Source of the DNA: Nocardioides ganghwensis
Lineage (GTDB): Bacteria; Actinomycetota; Actinomycetes; Propionibacteriales; Nocardioidaceae
Assembly (NCBI RefSeq): GCF_014779655.1
Contig: NZ_JACXYX010000026.1
Span: 1 to 42,804, forward strand
Reading direction: 5' to 3'
Length of the DNA: 42,804 nucleotides
Position 1 is the first letter of the stretch. Each line of letters opens with the position of its first letter. The notes below the pieces were generated by a model. The model saw only the letters and a program-made list of their open reading frames with translations. It had not been told where the DNA came from and did no database searches. Positions 13,743 to 22,788 of this stretch are shown here, piece after piece. A program made the position numbers and the translations under genes.

Positions 13743-14948
13743 ATGGGACGCGGACGTCCGCCGACATCGCTGGGCACCTGGGGCATGATCCGCACGACGA
13801 GGGTCCGCGAGGGTGTGTACAGGGCGCGCACCCGGATCCGGGACAGGGATGGCGTGACCCGCGAGGTCACGGCCACGGGCACCACGAGCGCTGCCGCGGA
13901 GCGCGCGTTGCGGGAGAAGCTCGTCGACCGGACGACGCCAACGCAACAGGCGATCACCGCCGACACCACCATCGCGGGCCTCGCCGGCCTGTGGCTCGCG
14001 TTCCTTCGTGACGAGGGCCGGATCGAAGCCACCACCGTCACCGAGTACGAGCGCGTCCTCGACAAGGTCGTCATTCCTGAACTGGGTGGCCTACGACTTC
14101 GAGAGGTCACCACCAGTCGACTGGATCTGTTCCTCGTCGGACTCCGGGGGACGAGCGTGAGCCGCCAACGGAAGGCGAAGGTGGTGATGGGCGCGATGCT
14201 GGGGATGGCCGTGCGTCACGACGCGCTCGCCGTGAACCCGGTCCAGCAGACGTCACGCATCCACCGGGAGAGATTCGAGACTCGATCGCTGACCCTTGAG
14301 GACCTCAGCACCGTCCGCGAGGCTCTCCGCGCGTGGACGGCAAGGCAGCGGCCCGGGCCGAAGGCGTCCCGCGACATGGCAGACATCATCGATCTGATGC
14401 TGGCCACCGGCGCGAGGATCGGCGAGATCCTCGCGGTGCGCTGGGTCGACGTCGCACTCGACGCCACCCGTCCGACTCTCACCATCAACGGAACGATCAA
14501 GACCGAGCCGGGTAGGGGCACGTACCGCAAGCCGAGCCCGAAGTCGGACGCCAGCGTGAGGACGGTCGTCCTTCCGGACTTCGCCATTGCAGTGCTCCGG
14601 CGCCGTCTGGCGACAGCGCGGAACCGAGACGACGCGGTGTTCCCGACACGCAACGGCACCTGGCAACAGGTCAACAACGTCGAACGTCGCTGGCGGCAGG
14701 TCCGCAAGGACACCGGCCTCGAGTGGGTCACGCCCCACACGTTCCGCAAGACCGTCGCCACGCTCATCTCGGAGCGGGTCGACGCCGAGACCGCCTCCCG
14801 GCAGCTCGGCCACTCCTCCCCCGCCATCACGCGTGAGTTCTACATCTCCAAGCCGACAATCGCCGCCGACGTGGCACACGTCCTGGACGAGCTGGCCGCC
14901 CCAGATCCGGCGGTGGGCCCGAATACTTGGGGAATAAGTGGGGAATAG
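13743..14948 (+). CDS. int: Tyrosine site-specific recombinase (integrase)
   Basis: The 401-residue product has an N-terminal arm-binding domain (about 15-60), a SAM-like core-binding domain (about 75-165) and the tyrosine recombinase catalytic domain. The catalytic set is visible: R in GARIGEIL, H-x-x-R in HTFRK, H in LGHSS and nucleophile Y367 in REFYISK. The length and three-domain plan are those of actinobacterial element integrases. AAGGAGA precedes the ATG. The gene ends 67 bp from tRNA-Pro and follows an excisionase, so it probably integrated the island to its left at that tRNA. No frameshift is visible. Confidence 0.93.
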   Translation: MGRGRPPTSLGTWGMIRTTRVREGVYRARTRIRDRDGVTREVTATGTTSAAAERALREKLVDRTTPTQQAITADTTIAGLAGLWLAFLRDEGRIEATTVTEYERVLDKVVIPELGGLRLREVTTSRLDLFLVGLRGTSVSRQRKAKVVMGAMLGMAVRHDALAVNPVQQTSRIHRERFETRSLTLEDLSTVREALRAWTARQRPGPKASRDMADIIDLMLATGARIGEILAVRWVDVALDATRPTLTINGTIKTEPGRGTYRKPSPKSDASVRTVVLPDFAIAVLRRRLATARNRDDAVFPTRNGTWQQVNNVERRWRQVRKDTGLEWVTPHTFRKTVATLISERVDAETASRQLGHSSPAITREFYISKPTIAADVAHVLDELAAPDPAVGPNTWGISGE

Positions 14949-14970
14949 GCCCTTCGGGTTCAAATGACGA

Positions 14971-15008
14971 ACCGCCTCTGACCTGCGTTTCCGCAGGTCA
15001 GAGGCGGT
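14971..15008. terminator. Bidirectional terminator between the integrase and tRNA-Pro
   Basis: A perfect 17-bp inverted repeat (14971-14987 with 14992-15008) encloses a 4-base loop TTTC, with short T runs on both sides (TTTCT to the right; AAC-rich sequence to the left). It sits between the convergent integrase and tRNA-Pro genes and can end transcription from both. Confidence 0.85.
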
Positions 15009-15015
15009 TTCTCGG

Positions 15016-15089
<74 letters not shown>

Positions 15090-15268
15090 AACGCCTCCGG
15101 CACGAGGCCTGCGAAGCGAGTGGAACACTACCGCAGCCCCTCCGCCCCTGCGGAATCGACCCACCCACCACGTCCGGCCAGTAGTCCGAGTGGGCCATTT
15201 GGGTCGATTCCCGCCACCTGCGCTCGCTCCTGCCCTGAGGATGAACCGTCAACCTGTGGGGGGTTCAC

Positions 15269-15934
15269 ATGTCATCCATGCTGCAACGTGCCGGCATGGC
15301 GGTTGCCGCGGCCGCCGCCGCACTTGCCCTTGCCGCGCCGTCGGCCCACGCAGCCCCGGAGGTCACGGTGCGCGAGGACGGTCGGCAGCTGGAGGCCATC
15401 GAGCTCGCCCGTCAGGTGGCCGAGCGCCAGCAGCGGCTCGCGTCCCTCAACCGCCGAGCCGACGCACGCGACCGCGCCCTGGTCGGGCGCAAGGAGCTGC
15501 TGGCGAGGTACGGCTACCGCGGCGACCCGGACACGGTGCGTGTCGTGCTGCCGATGGCGTCCTACGACATCTCGGCGGGTTTCGGCCTGACGGGACCGCT
15601 GTGGGAGGCCGAGCACGGCGGGCAGGACTTCAGCGCCGGGGCTGGCGAGCCCCTGGTCGCGGTCGCCGGCGGCGTGGTCACCGAGGTGGCGTATGCCGGC
15701 CCGTACGGGCTGCGCACGATCCTCGAGCTGCCTGACGGCACCGAGGTCTGGTACTGCCACCAGACCGACGCCACGGTGGCGGTCGGGCAGCGGGTCGAGG
15801 TCGCGGACGTCATCGGGAGCGTGGGGTCGACCGGCAACTCGACCGGCCCGCACCTGCACCTCGAGGTACGTCCCGCCGGCGGCAGCCCCGTCGACCCGAT
15901 GGACTGGCTGCGCGCCGCGGGGCTCACGCCCTAA
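15269..15934 (+). CDS. Secreted M23-family (LytM-type) peptidoglycan endopeptidase
   Basis: The 221-residue product has a signal peptide (hydrophobic run of alanines to about residue 28, cleavage near A-H-A-A). A short coiled-coil-like helix follows (about 40-80), then a LytM domain. The zinc ligands are present as H-x3-D in EHGGQDF and the H-x-H of GPHLHLEV. M23 enzymes cut peptide crosslinks of the cell wall and act in growth, division or remodelling. GGGGGG lies upstream of the ATG. The domain is minimal and the protein has no wall-binding module. It converges on der with a 17-bp gap. Confidence 0.9.
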   Translation: MSSMLQRAGMAVAAAAAALALAAPSAHAAPEVTVREDGRQLEAIELARQVAERQQRLASLNRRADARDRALVGRKELLARYGYRGDPDTVRVVLPMASYDISAGFGLTGPLWEAEHGGQDFSAGAGEPLVAVAGGVVTEVAYAGPYGLRTILELPDGTEVWYCHQTDATVAVGQRVEVADVIGSVGSTGNSTGPHLHLEVRPAGGSPVDPMDWLRAAGLTP

Positions 15935-15951
15935 CGATCACGCCCTGACGC

Positions 15952-17331
15952 TCACCGCTTGCGCTTCTCGCGCGGCTTCTGGTTGATCACGATCGGCGTA
16001 CCCACGAAGCCGAACTCCTCGCGCAGCCGCCGCTCGATGAACCGCTCGTACGCCGCGTCGAGCTTGCCGCTGGTGAAGAGCACGAAGGTCGGCGGCGCGG
16101 TCGAGGGCTGCGTGGCGAACAGGATCTTGGGCTGCTTGCCGCTGCGCACCGGGTGCGGGTGCTCGGCGACGAGGCGGCCGAGGAACGTGTTGAGCGCGCC
16201 GGTGCCGATGCGGGTCTCCCAGCCCTCGAGCGCCTTGTCGATCGCCGGCACGAGCCGGTCGACGTGCCAGCCGGTGCGAGCGGTGAAGTTGATCCGGGGA
16301 GCCCACTTGAGCTGCACGAGGTCGCGCTCGATCTCGCGCTCGAGGTAGTAGCGGCGCTCCTCGTCGACGAGGTCCCACTTGTTGAACGCGATGACCATCG
16401 CCCGGCCCGCGTCGCGGATCGTCTGGATGATGCGCATGTCCTGCTCGGAGACGGTCTCGCTGGCGTCGAGCACGAGCACGGCCACCTCGGCGCGGTCGAT
16501 CGCGGTCGTGGTGCGCAGCGACGCGTAGTACTCGTGGCCGGACGCCTGGTTGACCCGCTTGCGGATGCCCGCGGTGTCGATGAAGCGCCAGGTGCGGTCC
16601 CCCAGCGTGATCAGCTCGTCGACGGGGTCGACGGTCGTGCCGGCGGCGTTGTCGACGACGACCCGGTCCTCCTTGGCGAGCATGTTGAGCAGCGAGGACT
16701 TGCCGACGTTGGGCTTGCCGACGATGGCGATGCGGCGGGGACCGCCGACCTCCTCGAAGGACTGCTCGGGGGTCTCGGGCAGGGCCGCGAGGATCGCGTC
16801 GAGCATGTCGCCCGACCCGCGCCCGTGGAGCGCGGAGACCGGCCACGGCTCGCCGAGCCCGAGGTTCCACAGTCCGTACGCCTCGGCCTCGGTGCGGGCG
16901 TCGTCGACCTTGTTGGCCGCGAGCACGACCGGCTTGCCCGACGCGCGCAGGATCCGTACGACCGCCTCGTCGGCGTCGGTGATGCCCACGGTCGCGTCGA
17001 CCACGAAGAGCACCGCGTCGGCGAGCGAGACCGCCACCTCCGCCTGCCCTGCGATGCGCTCCGCGAGGCCGCGGGCGTCGGGGTCCCAGCCGCCGGTGTC
17101 GACCACGGTGAAGGCGCGCCCGCCCCAGTGGGCGTCGTAGGACACGCGGTCGCGCGTGACGCCCGGTCGGTCCTCCACGACGGCCTCGCGACGACCGATG
17201 ATCCGGTTGACGAGGGTGGACTTGCCGACGTTGGGCCTGCCCACGACCGCCAGGACCGGCGTCGGTCCGGAAGCGTCGGTCGAGTCGGTCGGATCGACAG
17301 GCTCGACGCTGGTGGCGTCGTACTCACTCAT
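15952..17331 (-). CDS. der: Ribosome-assembly GTPase Der (EngA)
   Basis: Der is the essential double-GTPase that helps assemble the 50S ribosomal subunit. The 459-residue product has two G domains in tandem. The first begins GRPNVGKST with NKVD further on. The second begins GKPNVGKSS with DTAGIRKR and NKWD. A KH-like C-terminal domain ends in the basic tail KPREKRKR. The N terminus is slightly extended with acidic, Ser/Thr-rich residues, as usual in actinobacteria. It follows the acyltransferase gene by 6 bp in what appears to be the long tyrA-cmk-plsC-der operon. Confidence 0.97.
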   Translation of the reverse strand: MSEYDATSVEPVDPTDSTDASGPTPVLAVVGRPNVGKSTLVNRIIGRREAVVEDRPGVTRDRVSYDAHWGGRAFTVVDTGGWDPDARGLAERIAGQAEVAVSLADAVLFVVDATVGITDADEAVVRILRASGKPVVLAANKVDDARTEAEAYGLWNLGLGEPWPVSALHGRGSGDMLDAILAALPETPEQSFEEVGGPRRIAIVGKPNVGKSSLLNMLAKEDRVVVDNAAGTTVDPVDELITLGDRTWRFIDTAGIRKRVNQASGHEYYASLRTTTAIDRAEVAVLVLDASETVSEQDMRIIQTIRDAGRAMVIAFNKWDLVDEERRYYLEREIERDLVQLKWAPRINFTARTGWHVDRLVPAIDKALEGWETRIGTGALNTFLGRLVAEHPHPVRSGKQPKILFATQPSTAPPTFVLFTSGKLDAAYERFIERRLREEFGFVGTPIVINQKPREKRKR

Positions 17332-17337
17332 GCGTGA

Positions 17338-18087
17338 TCACAGCTCTCTGGATGGCTCGACGAGCCCGGTGTCGGGGTCGTCCTCGGATTGTCCCGCAGG
17401 AAGCGGCCCGGGCAAGGATCGGCGCGTGTCCGCGAGCGCAGCCGCGAGCTCGGACAGCATGTGCCCCCGGAGCAACACCGACGTGGCGGCGACGTGTTCC
17501 CGGGTGCGCGGCCACGGCTGCTGTGTCGTCCGCCACGGTCGGCCGAACACGATCTCCACGACGCCGCCGCGCTCGGGGAGGGCGTTGGAACCGCCACCGG
17601 GCGGTCGGGTGCCGATCATCGTGACCGGGACGACCGGGACGCCGGTCACCAGCGCGAGGTACGCGGCCCCGTGGTGGAACCGGTGCAGCTCGCCGTCGCC
17701 GCGGGTCCCCTCGGGGAAGATGCCGACCGCTCCCCCGTCACGGATGACCCGCAGGCACGTACGGATGGCGCCGGGGTCGGGGCGGAACCGGTCCAGCGGG
17801 ATCTGCCCGGATGCGCGCAGGAACCCGCCGAGCGGACCGGCGAACATCTCCTGCTTGGTCAGCGCGTGGACCGGTCGCGGCGCGAGCACCGCGAGCAGAG
17901 GGCCGTCGATCGCGCCGACGTGGTTGGCCGCCAGCACCACGCCGCCAGTTGCCGGCACCCGCTCGGCGTGGTGCACCGCGACCGCCCATCGACGCCGGAC
18001 CAGCGCCGCGGACGGGGCCCGCAGCCGCTGCAGGAGGCGGGTGGGTGGGTGCCGGTCGGCGCTGGCGGGGAGCTCGGCCCCGCTCAC
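17338..18087 (-). CDS. plsC: 1-acyl-sn-glycerol-3-phosphate acyltransferase (PlsC family)
   Basis: The 249-residue product is a lysophospholipid acyltransferase that transfers an acyl chain to lysophosphatidate in membrane lipid synthesis. It has the catalytic N-H-x4-D motif (NHVGAIDG, near residue 55), the phosphate-binding FPEGTRG block and the downstream V-P-V-V-P motif. The GTG start overlaps the cmk stop by four bases (GTGA at 18084-18087), so translation is coupled. Many actinobacteria encode several PlsC paralogues, and this cmk-linked copy is standard next to der. The C-terminal 40 residues are polar and probably disordered. Confidence 0.92.
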   Translation of the reverse strand: MSGAELPASADRHPPTRLLQRLRAPSAALVRRRWAVAVHHAERVPATGGVVLAANHVGAIDGPLLAVLAPRPVHALTKQEMFAGPLGGFLRASGQIPLDRFRPDPGAIRTCLRVIRDGGAVGIFPEGTRGDGELHRFHHGAAYLALVTGVPVVPVTMIGTRPPGGGSNALPERGGVVEIVFGRPWRTTQQPWPRTREHVAATSVLLRGHMLSELAAALADTRRSLPGPLPAGQSEDDPDTGLVEPSREL

Positions 18088-18791
18088 GCGTCCCGCGTCC
18101 CGGTGTCCCGGGGGGTGGAGGCCAGGGCGACGATCTGGTCGATGACCTCGGGCAGGGTGAGGTGCGTGCTGTCGACGTGCACGGCGCCGTCGGCCATCGT
18201 CAGCGGCGCGGTGGCGCGGCCGGAGTCGATCCGGTCGCGCTCGAGCAGCGACTGCTGCGTGCTCGCCACGTCGGTGCCGCCCTGCTCCGCCGCCCGGCGC
18301 TGGGCGCGGGCGTCGGGGTCGGCGCTCAGGTAGACCTTGACCTCGGCCTGCGGCCACACCACGGAGCCGATGTCGCGTCCCTCGACGACGATGCCTCCGT
18401 CGCCGATCACCGCGCGCTGGAGGTCGAGCAGCCGGGCCCGCACCTCGGGGACGGCGCTGACCGGGCTGACCGCGCCGTTGACCTCGTCGCTGCGGATCTC
18501 GACCGAGACGTCGACCCCGTCGACCGTGATGGTGGGGTCGCGCGGGTCGGTGCCGGACTCGATGGCGGGGCGACCCACCGCGGCGGCGACCGCGGCCGCG
18601 TCGCGTACGTCGATGCCCTCGCGCAGCAGCCACCAGGTCATCGCCCGGAACATCGCGCCCGTGTCGAGGTAGCGCAGGCCGAGTCGCTCGGCCACACCGC
18701 GTGAGGTGCTCGACTTGCCGGAGCCGGACGTGCCGTCGACGGCGATGACGAGACGGTGCCTGTCGAAGGGGGTGCTGTCGGCGTGGGTCAC
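18084..18791 (-). CDS. cmk: Cytidylate kinase
   Basis: Cmk phosphorylates CMP and dCMP with ATP, feeding pyrimidine nucleotide salvage and lipid precursor pools. The 235-residue product has the P loop GTSGSGKSS near residue 15 and the CMP-binding insert and R-D-I-G-S-V-V element (VVEGRDIGSVVWPQA) of the long-type bacterial enzyme. It also has the LID region with RAQRRAAEQG. I chose GTG at 18791, 11 bp after the tyrA stop, because it puts the P loop at the usual distance. A longer open frame upstream overlaps tyrA and reads as its shadow. The gene lies between tyrA and plsC. Confidence 0.95.
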   Translation of the reverse strand: MTHADSTPFDRHRLVIAVDGTSGSGKSSTSRGVAERLGLRYLDTGAMFRAMTWWLLREGIDVRDAAAVAAAVGRPAIESGTDPRDPTITVDGVDVSVEIRSDEVNGAVSPVSAVPEVRARLLDLQRAVIGDGGIVVEGRDIGSVVWPQAEVKVYLSADPDARAQRRAAEQGGTDVASTQQSLLERDRIDSGRATAPLTMADGAVHVDSTHLTLPEVIDQIVALASTPRDTGTRDA

Positions 18792-18802
18792 GGGCGAGAA
18801 GA

Positions 18803-19888
18803 TTACCGGTGAGTCGTCCACCCGCGGGATTCGAGAGCCGCGAGGAGCCGCTCGGCGCTGCCGCGCTCGACGACCAGCTCGGTGAGGCCGACCGGTCGCC
18901 CGGGATCGTGGTCGATGTGCACGTCCTCGATGTTGACGCCGATCTCGCCGGCGTCGCCGAACAGGCGGGCCAGCTCGCCCGGGTGGTCGGGCACGGCCAC
19001 GAACACCGAGCGCGTCGGGCGCGCGGGGCCGCCGTGCTTGCCGGGGATGGCGGCGGTGCCGGCGTTGCCGCGGGCGAGGATCTCGACGAGGTCGGGACCG
19101 GAGTCCGCCGCCACGGCGGTCATCAGGGCGTCGAGGTCGGCACGGACCTCGGCCAGGAGGTCGAGGACGGCCTCGCTGTTGGCTTCGAGGATCTGCTGCC
19201 ACAGCGCGGGGTCGCTGGCCGCGACCCGGGTCACGTCGCGCACGCCCTGGCCGGACAGGGCGAGGTGCTCGACGGGCGCGGTGGCGAGCCGGCCGGCGAC
19301 GAGGACGGCGGCGAGGTGGGGCAGGTGCGAGATCCGGGCCACGGCGCGGTCGTGCTCCGTGGGCCCCATCCTGACCGGCGCTGCACCGCACTCGAGGACC
19401 AGCGACTCGACCAGGCCCACCGCGTGCGAGTCGGCCGATCCGTGGGGCGTGACCGCCCACGGCCGGCCGTCGAACAGGGCGGCGCTGGCGGCGAGCGGGC
19501 CCGACCGCTCGCTGCCGGCCATGGGGTGCGACCCGACGTAGCGAGCGAGGTCCGCGGCGCCCACGCGTGGGGTCACCGCGGCGAGCGGGGCCGCCTTGAC
19601 GCTGCCGACGTCGGTGACGACCGCGTCCGTGCGGCCGAGGGCCTCCACGATCGCGTCGGCGATCCGTGCCGGTGGCACGGCCACCACCACGAGCTGGGGA
19701 CGGTCCGCATCGGTGGCGGCCCGCCCGGCGCCGAGGCCGTGGGCCGTGCGGATGTTCTCCTCCGAGGCGTCGCGCAGCACGACCTCGATGCCGAGCCGGC
19801 TGCACACGAGGGCGATCGAGGTGCCGATGAGTCCCGCGCCGACCACCTCGACCGGCCCGGTCAGGGCCGGCAGCGGGTCGTCAGTCAT
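18803..19888 (-). CDS. tyrA: Prephenate dehydrogenase with C-terminal ACT domain
   Basis: TyrA converts prephenate to 4-hydroxyphenylpyruvate with NAD in tyrosine synthesis. The 361-residue product has the dinucleotide fold VVGAGLIGTS at residue 15 and the substrate motif GSHPMAGSERSG with the conserved histidine near 118. The helical dimerisation domain contains HDRAVARISHLPH. A C-terminal ACT-type domain (about 285-355, FVAVPDHPGELARLFGDAG) is probably the tyrosine feedback site. It overlaps the chorismate mutase gene by 8 bp, so two consecutive steps are encoded together. Confidence 0.95.
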   Translation of the reverse strand: MTDDPLPALTGPVEVVGAGLIGTSIALVCSRLGIEVVLRDASEENIRTAHGLGAGRAATDADRPQLVVVAVPPARIADAIVEALGRTDAVVTDVGSVKAAPLAAVTPRVGAADLARYVGSHPMAGSERSGPLAASAALFDGRPWAVTPHGSADSHAVGLVESLVLECGAAPVRMGPTEHDRAVARISHLPHLAAVLVAGRLATAPVEHLALSGQGVRDVTRVAASDPALWQQILEANSEAVLDLLAEVRADLDALMTAVAADSGPDLVEILARGNAGTAAIPGKHGGPARPTRSVFVAVPDHPGELARLFGDAGEIGVNIEDVHIDHDPGRPVGLTELVVERGSAERLLAALESRGWTTHR

Positions 19889-20258
19889 GGCTGGTGGTCC
19901 GGGTCAGGTCGCGTCGCAGGTTGGCGGCGCCGTGGAGGTAGACGTGCGTGACGTCGGAGCGCGGGAGGTCGGTCTCCACGTGGGCCATCAGGCGGACGAC
20001 CCGCGGCATGGACCCCTCGATCTCCAGCTCGCGGGCACACACCAGGGGGACGTCGGAGAAGCCGAGCTGACGCGCGGCGTACGCCGGGAACTCGCTGGTG
20101 AGGTCGCTGGTCGCGGTGAAGATGATCGAGATGAAGTCGTCGACCTCGAGCCCGTTGGCCTCCATCACGTCGGTGACCAGCTCGGCCACCCGGTCCAGCA
20201 TGTGCTCGCGGGTGTCCTCCTCGAGCTGGGTCGCGCCTCGCACTGCTCTCACTGCCAC
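19881..20258 (-). CDS. aroH: Monofunctional chorismate mutase, AroH type
   Basis: The 125-residue product is a chorismate mutase of the Bacillus AroH fold, converting chorismate to prephenate for Tyr and Phe. Motifs include VRGATQ at the N terminus (active-site Arg), FTATSDLTSEFPA, VPLVCARELEIEGSM and HVYLHGAANLRRDL. AroH is a trimeric beta-barrel type, unlike the helical AroQ class. The start is either GTG at 20258 or GTG at 20252; the latter matches the AroH family length better. It directly precedes tyrA. Confidence 0.94.
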   Translation of the reverse strand: MAVRAVRGATQLEEDTREHMLDRVAELVTDVMEANGLEVDDFISIIFTATSDLTSEFPAYAARQLGFSDVPLVCARELEIEGSMPRVVRLMAHVETDLPRSDVTHVYLHGAANLRRDLTRTTSHD

Positions 20259-20283
20259 GCGAGGAGCCTAGCGGCGAGCGACC

Positions 20284-21087
20284 TCAGAGCTGCGCGCTGT
20301 CCATCAGCTCGCCCAGCTCCGCCACGGTGAGCTCGCGCATCTCCCCGGGGCCCAGCCGCGCCAGCGTGACCGGACCGATCTGGGTGCGGGTGAGCCGGCG
20401 GACGGGGTGACCGACGTGGTCGAGGAGCCGGCGCACGATGCGGTTGCGGCCCTCGTGGATCGTGAGCTCGACGATCGACCGCTTGCTGCCCTCGCGGCGC
20501 GGGTCGCCGCCGACGACGCGCGCGTGCGTGACGGTGACCGGACCGTCGTCGAGGGTGACCCCCGCGAGCAGCTCGCGGACGGTGCGGACGTGCACCTCGC
20601 CCTCGACCTCCGCCACGTAGGTCTTGTCGACCTCGTGGGACGGGTGGGCCAGGTGCTGGGCGAAGTCGCCGTCGTTGGTGAGGATGATCAGGCCCTCGGT
20701 GTCGGTGTCGAGCCGGCCGACGTGGAAGAGCCGTTCGGGCCGGTCGGCCACGAGGTCGCCGAGCGTGGGTCGGCCCTCGGGGTCGGACATGGTCGACACG
20801 ACGCCACGGGGCTTGTTGAGCACCAGGTAGACCTTGTCGCTGATCGGCGGCAGCCGCTTGCCGTCGACGCGGACGACCGCGGTGCGCGGGTCGACCTTGG
20901 TCCCGAGACGGGTGACGACCTCGCCGTCCACCTCGACGAGCCCGTCGAGCATCAGCTCCTCGCACTTGCGGCGGCTGGCCACGCCCGACTGCGCCAGCAG
21001 CTTCTGCAGGCGGATCAGGCCGTCCTCGTCGGTGGCTGGACGCTGCGAGGCGGGCTGGTCGTTGTCGGGGGCGTCGTGCGGCTTCAT
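20284..21087 (-). CDS. rluB: 23S rRNA pseudouridine synthase (RluB/RsuA family)
   Basis: The 267-residue product has an N-terminal S4 RNA-binding domain (RLQKLLAQSGVASRRKCEE, about 25-80). The RsuA/RluB catalytic domain follows, with the active-site aspartate in HVGRLDTDTEGL. Enzymes of this type isomerise a uridine in helix 89 of 23S rRNA or a 16S position; which one is not decidable here. The ATG at 21087 lies 7 bp after scpB. The acidic N-terminal 20 residues are low complexity, common in this group. In actinobacteria scpA-scpB-rluB is a conserved order. Confidence 0.93.
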   Translation of the reverse strand: MKPHDAPDNDQPASQRPATDEDGLIRLQKLLAQSGVASRRKCEELMLDGLVEVDGEVVTRLGTKVDPRTAVVRVDGKRLPPISDKVYLVLNKPRGVVSTMSDPEGRPTLGDLVADRPERLFHVGRLDTDTEGLIILTNDGDFAQHLAHPSHEVDKTYVAEVEGEVHVRTVRELLAGVTLDDGPVTVTHARVVGGDPRREGSKRSIVELTIHEGRNRIVRRLLDHVGHPVRRLTRTQIGPVTLARLGPGEMRELTVAELGELMDSAQL

Positions 21088-21094
21088 GCGGTCC

Positions 21095-21889
21095 TCATGC
21101 GATCTCGGTCCCGCCGTCGGGCTCGGTGCCGGACCCGCTGTGCGGCGAGTGGTGTCTCTCGGGAGTGGGCTCGGGGGCGGGCCCGGGCTCGGGCTCCGCG
21201 GCGGGCTCTGGGATGGGCTCGGGGGCGGGCTCGGGGGCGGGCTCGGGGGCGGGCTCGGGGGCGGGCTCGGGGGCCGGCGCGTCGAGCCCGGCGACGCTGG
21301 CCAGCTCGTCCTCGAGGTCGTCCATGTCGGGCAGGTACGGGGCGAGCTCGGGCAGCTCGTCGAGCGAGGTGATGCCGATGCGCTCGAGGAAGTAGGAGGT
21401 GGTGCGGTAGAGGTTCGCACCGCTCTGCTCGTCCTGCCCGGCCTCCTCCACGAGCCCGCGGGTGAGGAGCGTACGCATCACGCCGTCGACGTTGACGCCA
21501 CGGATCGCGGAGACGCGGGCGCGCGACACGGGCTGCTTGTAGGCGACCACCGAGAGCGTCTCGAGCGCCGCCTGCGTGAGCCGGGCCTGCTGGCCCTCGA
21601 GCACGAACGACTCGACGACGGCGGCGAAGTCGGCGCGGGAGTAGAAGCGCCAGCCGCCTGCGACCGATCGCAGGTCGAAGCCGCGGCCCTGGTCGGTGTA
21701 CTCCGCGGCCAGCGCCACGAGGGCTGCCTCTACCTCCTCGACGGGGTGGCCCACCACGGAGGCCAGCCGGACCGTTGCGAGCGGCTCGTCGGAGACCATG
21801 AGGATCGCCTCCAGCGCCGGGCGCAGCTCGGCCACCGCCACGGCGAGGGTGTCCACCTCGCTCGGGTCGACGTCGGGCTGCTGGCTCAC
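21095..21889 (-). CDS. scpB: Segregation and condensation protein ScpB, with Pro-Glu-rich tail
   Basis: ScpB is the winged-helix (kite) subunit of the Smc-ScpA-ScpB condensin that organises and segregates the chromosome. The core (residues about 20-205) contains LRPALEAILMVSDEPL and the YKQPVSRARVSAIRGVNVDGVM block. The last 50 residues are a repetitive Pro/Glu/Ala tail (E-P-A-P units), encoded by perfect 12-bp repeats at 21215-21274, unlike typical ScpB. The GTG start overlaps the scpA stop (GTGA). The tail is likely disordered and its length may vary between strains. Confidence 0.95.
   Translation of the reverse strand: MSQQPDVDPSEVDTLAVAVAELRPALEAILMVSDEPLATVRLASVVGHPVEEVEAALVALAAEYTDQGRGFDLRSVAGGWRFYSRADFAAVVESFVLEGQQARLTQAALETLSVVAYKQPVSRARVSAIRGVNVDGVMRTLLTRGLVEEAGQDEQSGANLYRTTSYFLERIGITSLDELPELAPYLPDMDDLEDELASVAGLDAPAPEPAPEPAPEPAPEPAPEPIPEPAAEPEPGPAPEPTPERHHSPHSGSGTEPDGGTEIA
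21215..21274. repeat. Five perfect 12-bp direct repeats in the scpB coding region
   Basis: The unit GGGCTCGGGGGC occurs five times without interruption and encodes repeated Pro-Glu-Pro-Ala on the minus strand. Shorter degenerate copies flank the array. Being in-frame multiples of three, unit gain or loss would change tail length without frameshift. Confidence 0.95.
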
Positions 21890-22788
21890 TGGTCCTCCTC
21901 CGGCTCGTCGGCTGCCACCGACGGCATGGCTGCATCATCGTCGTCGACGGGCGCGCCGTCGAACTCGTCGTGGATGTCGACGTCACCGTCCTCGGCGCCG
22001 GTCCAACGTACGGTCAGCTCGCCCAGGGGTGTCACCTGGTCGAACGACACGGCGCCCTCGCGGAAGAGCTCGAGGAGCGACAGGAACCGCGCGACCGTGG
22101 TGAGCCGGTCGGGCGAGTCGCCGCACAGGGCTCGGAAGGTCATCGTGCCGCTGCGGCGCAGCCGGTCGACGACGACCTGGGCCTGCTCGCGCACGCTGAC
22201 CTTGGCGGCGTGGATGTGCTGGAGCGACACCTCGAGGACCGGCTTGGGCTCCATCGCGCGGGCCGCGAGCCGGGCGAAGTCGTCGAGCCCGATCCCGATC
22301 AGCACCTCGGGCAGCAGGGTGGCGAACCGCTCCTCGAGCCCGACAGCGCGGGGGTGCCGCCGCGACTCCGAGGCGAGTCGCCCCTCGAGCACCGACGCGA
22401 CCAGCTTGAACGCGCGGTACTGCATGAGGCGGGCGAAGAGCAGGTCGCGGGCCTCGAGCAGCGCGAGGTCCTCCTCGTCCTCCACGTCGCCCTGCGGCAG
22501 CAGCCGGGCCGCCTTGAGGTCCAGCAGGGTGGCGGCCACCACGAGGAAGGAGGTGGTCTGCTCGAGGTCCCAGGAGCCGCCGAGGTTCTTCACGTGCGCG
22601 ATGAACTCGTCGGTGACCTGGGAGAGCGCCACCTCGGTGATGTCGAGCTTGTGCTTGGCGATCAGGCCGAGGAGCAGGTCGAACGGACCCTCGAAGTTGT
22701 CCAGCCGTACGGCGAACGCCGGAGCCTCGCTCCCGGGCTCGAGCGCGCTCGACGCCGGGTCCGAGGCAGGTCGGGCGGGGGCGTTCAC
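21886..22788 (-). CDS. scpA: Segregation and condensation protein ScpA
   Basis: ScpA is the kleisin that bridges the Smc heads in bacterial condensin. The 300-residue product has the N-terminal kleisin motif FEGPFDLLLGLIAKHKLDITEVAL near residue 30 and the C-terminal winged helix with VTVRWTGAEDGDVD. Length is normal for actinobacteria, and an acidic C-terminal tail follows. It starts at a GTG overlapping the stop of the small gene at 22785, and its stop overlaps scpB, giving a tight four-gene unit with parA. Confidence 0.94.
   Translation of the reverse strand: MNAPARPASDPASSALEPGSEAPAFAVRLDNFEGPFDLLLGLIAKHKLDITEVALSQVTDEFIAHVKNLGGSWDLEQTTSFLVVAATLLDLKAARLLPQGDVEDEEDLALLEARDLLFARLMQYRAFKLVASVLEGRLASESRRHPRAVGLEERFATLLPEVLIGIGLDDFARLAARAMEPKPVLEVSLQHIHAAKVSVREQAQVVVDRLRRSGTMTFRALCGDSPDRLTTVARFLSLLELFREGAVSFDQVTPLGELTVRWTGAEDGDVDIHDEFDGAPVDDDDAAMPSVAADEPEEDQ

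Noticed and set aside
14957..14965. GGTTCAAAT just after the integrase stop, identical to part of the tRNA-Pro T arm
   Set aside because: It is inverted relative to the nearby tRNA, only nine bases long and does not fold as a T arm, so it is not an attachment-site pair.
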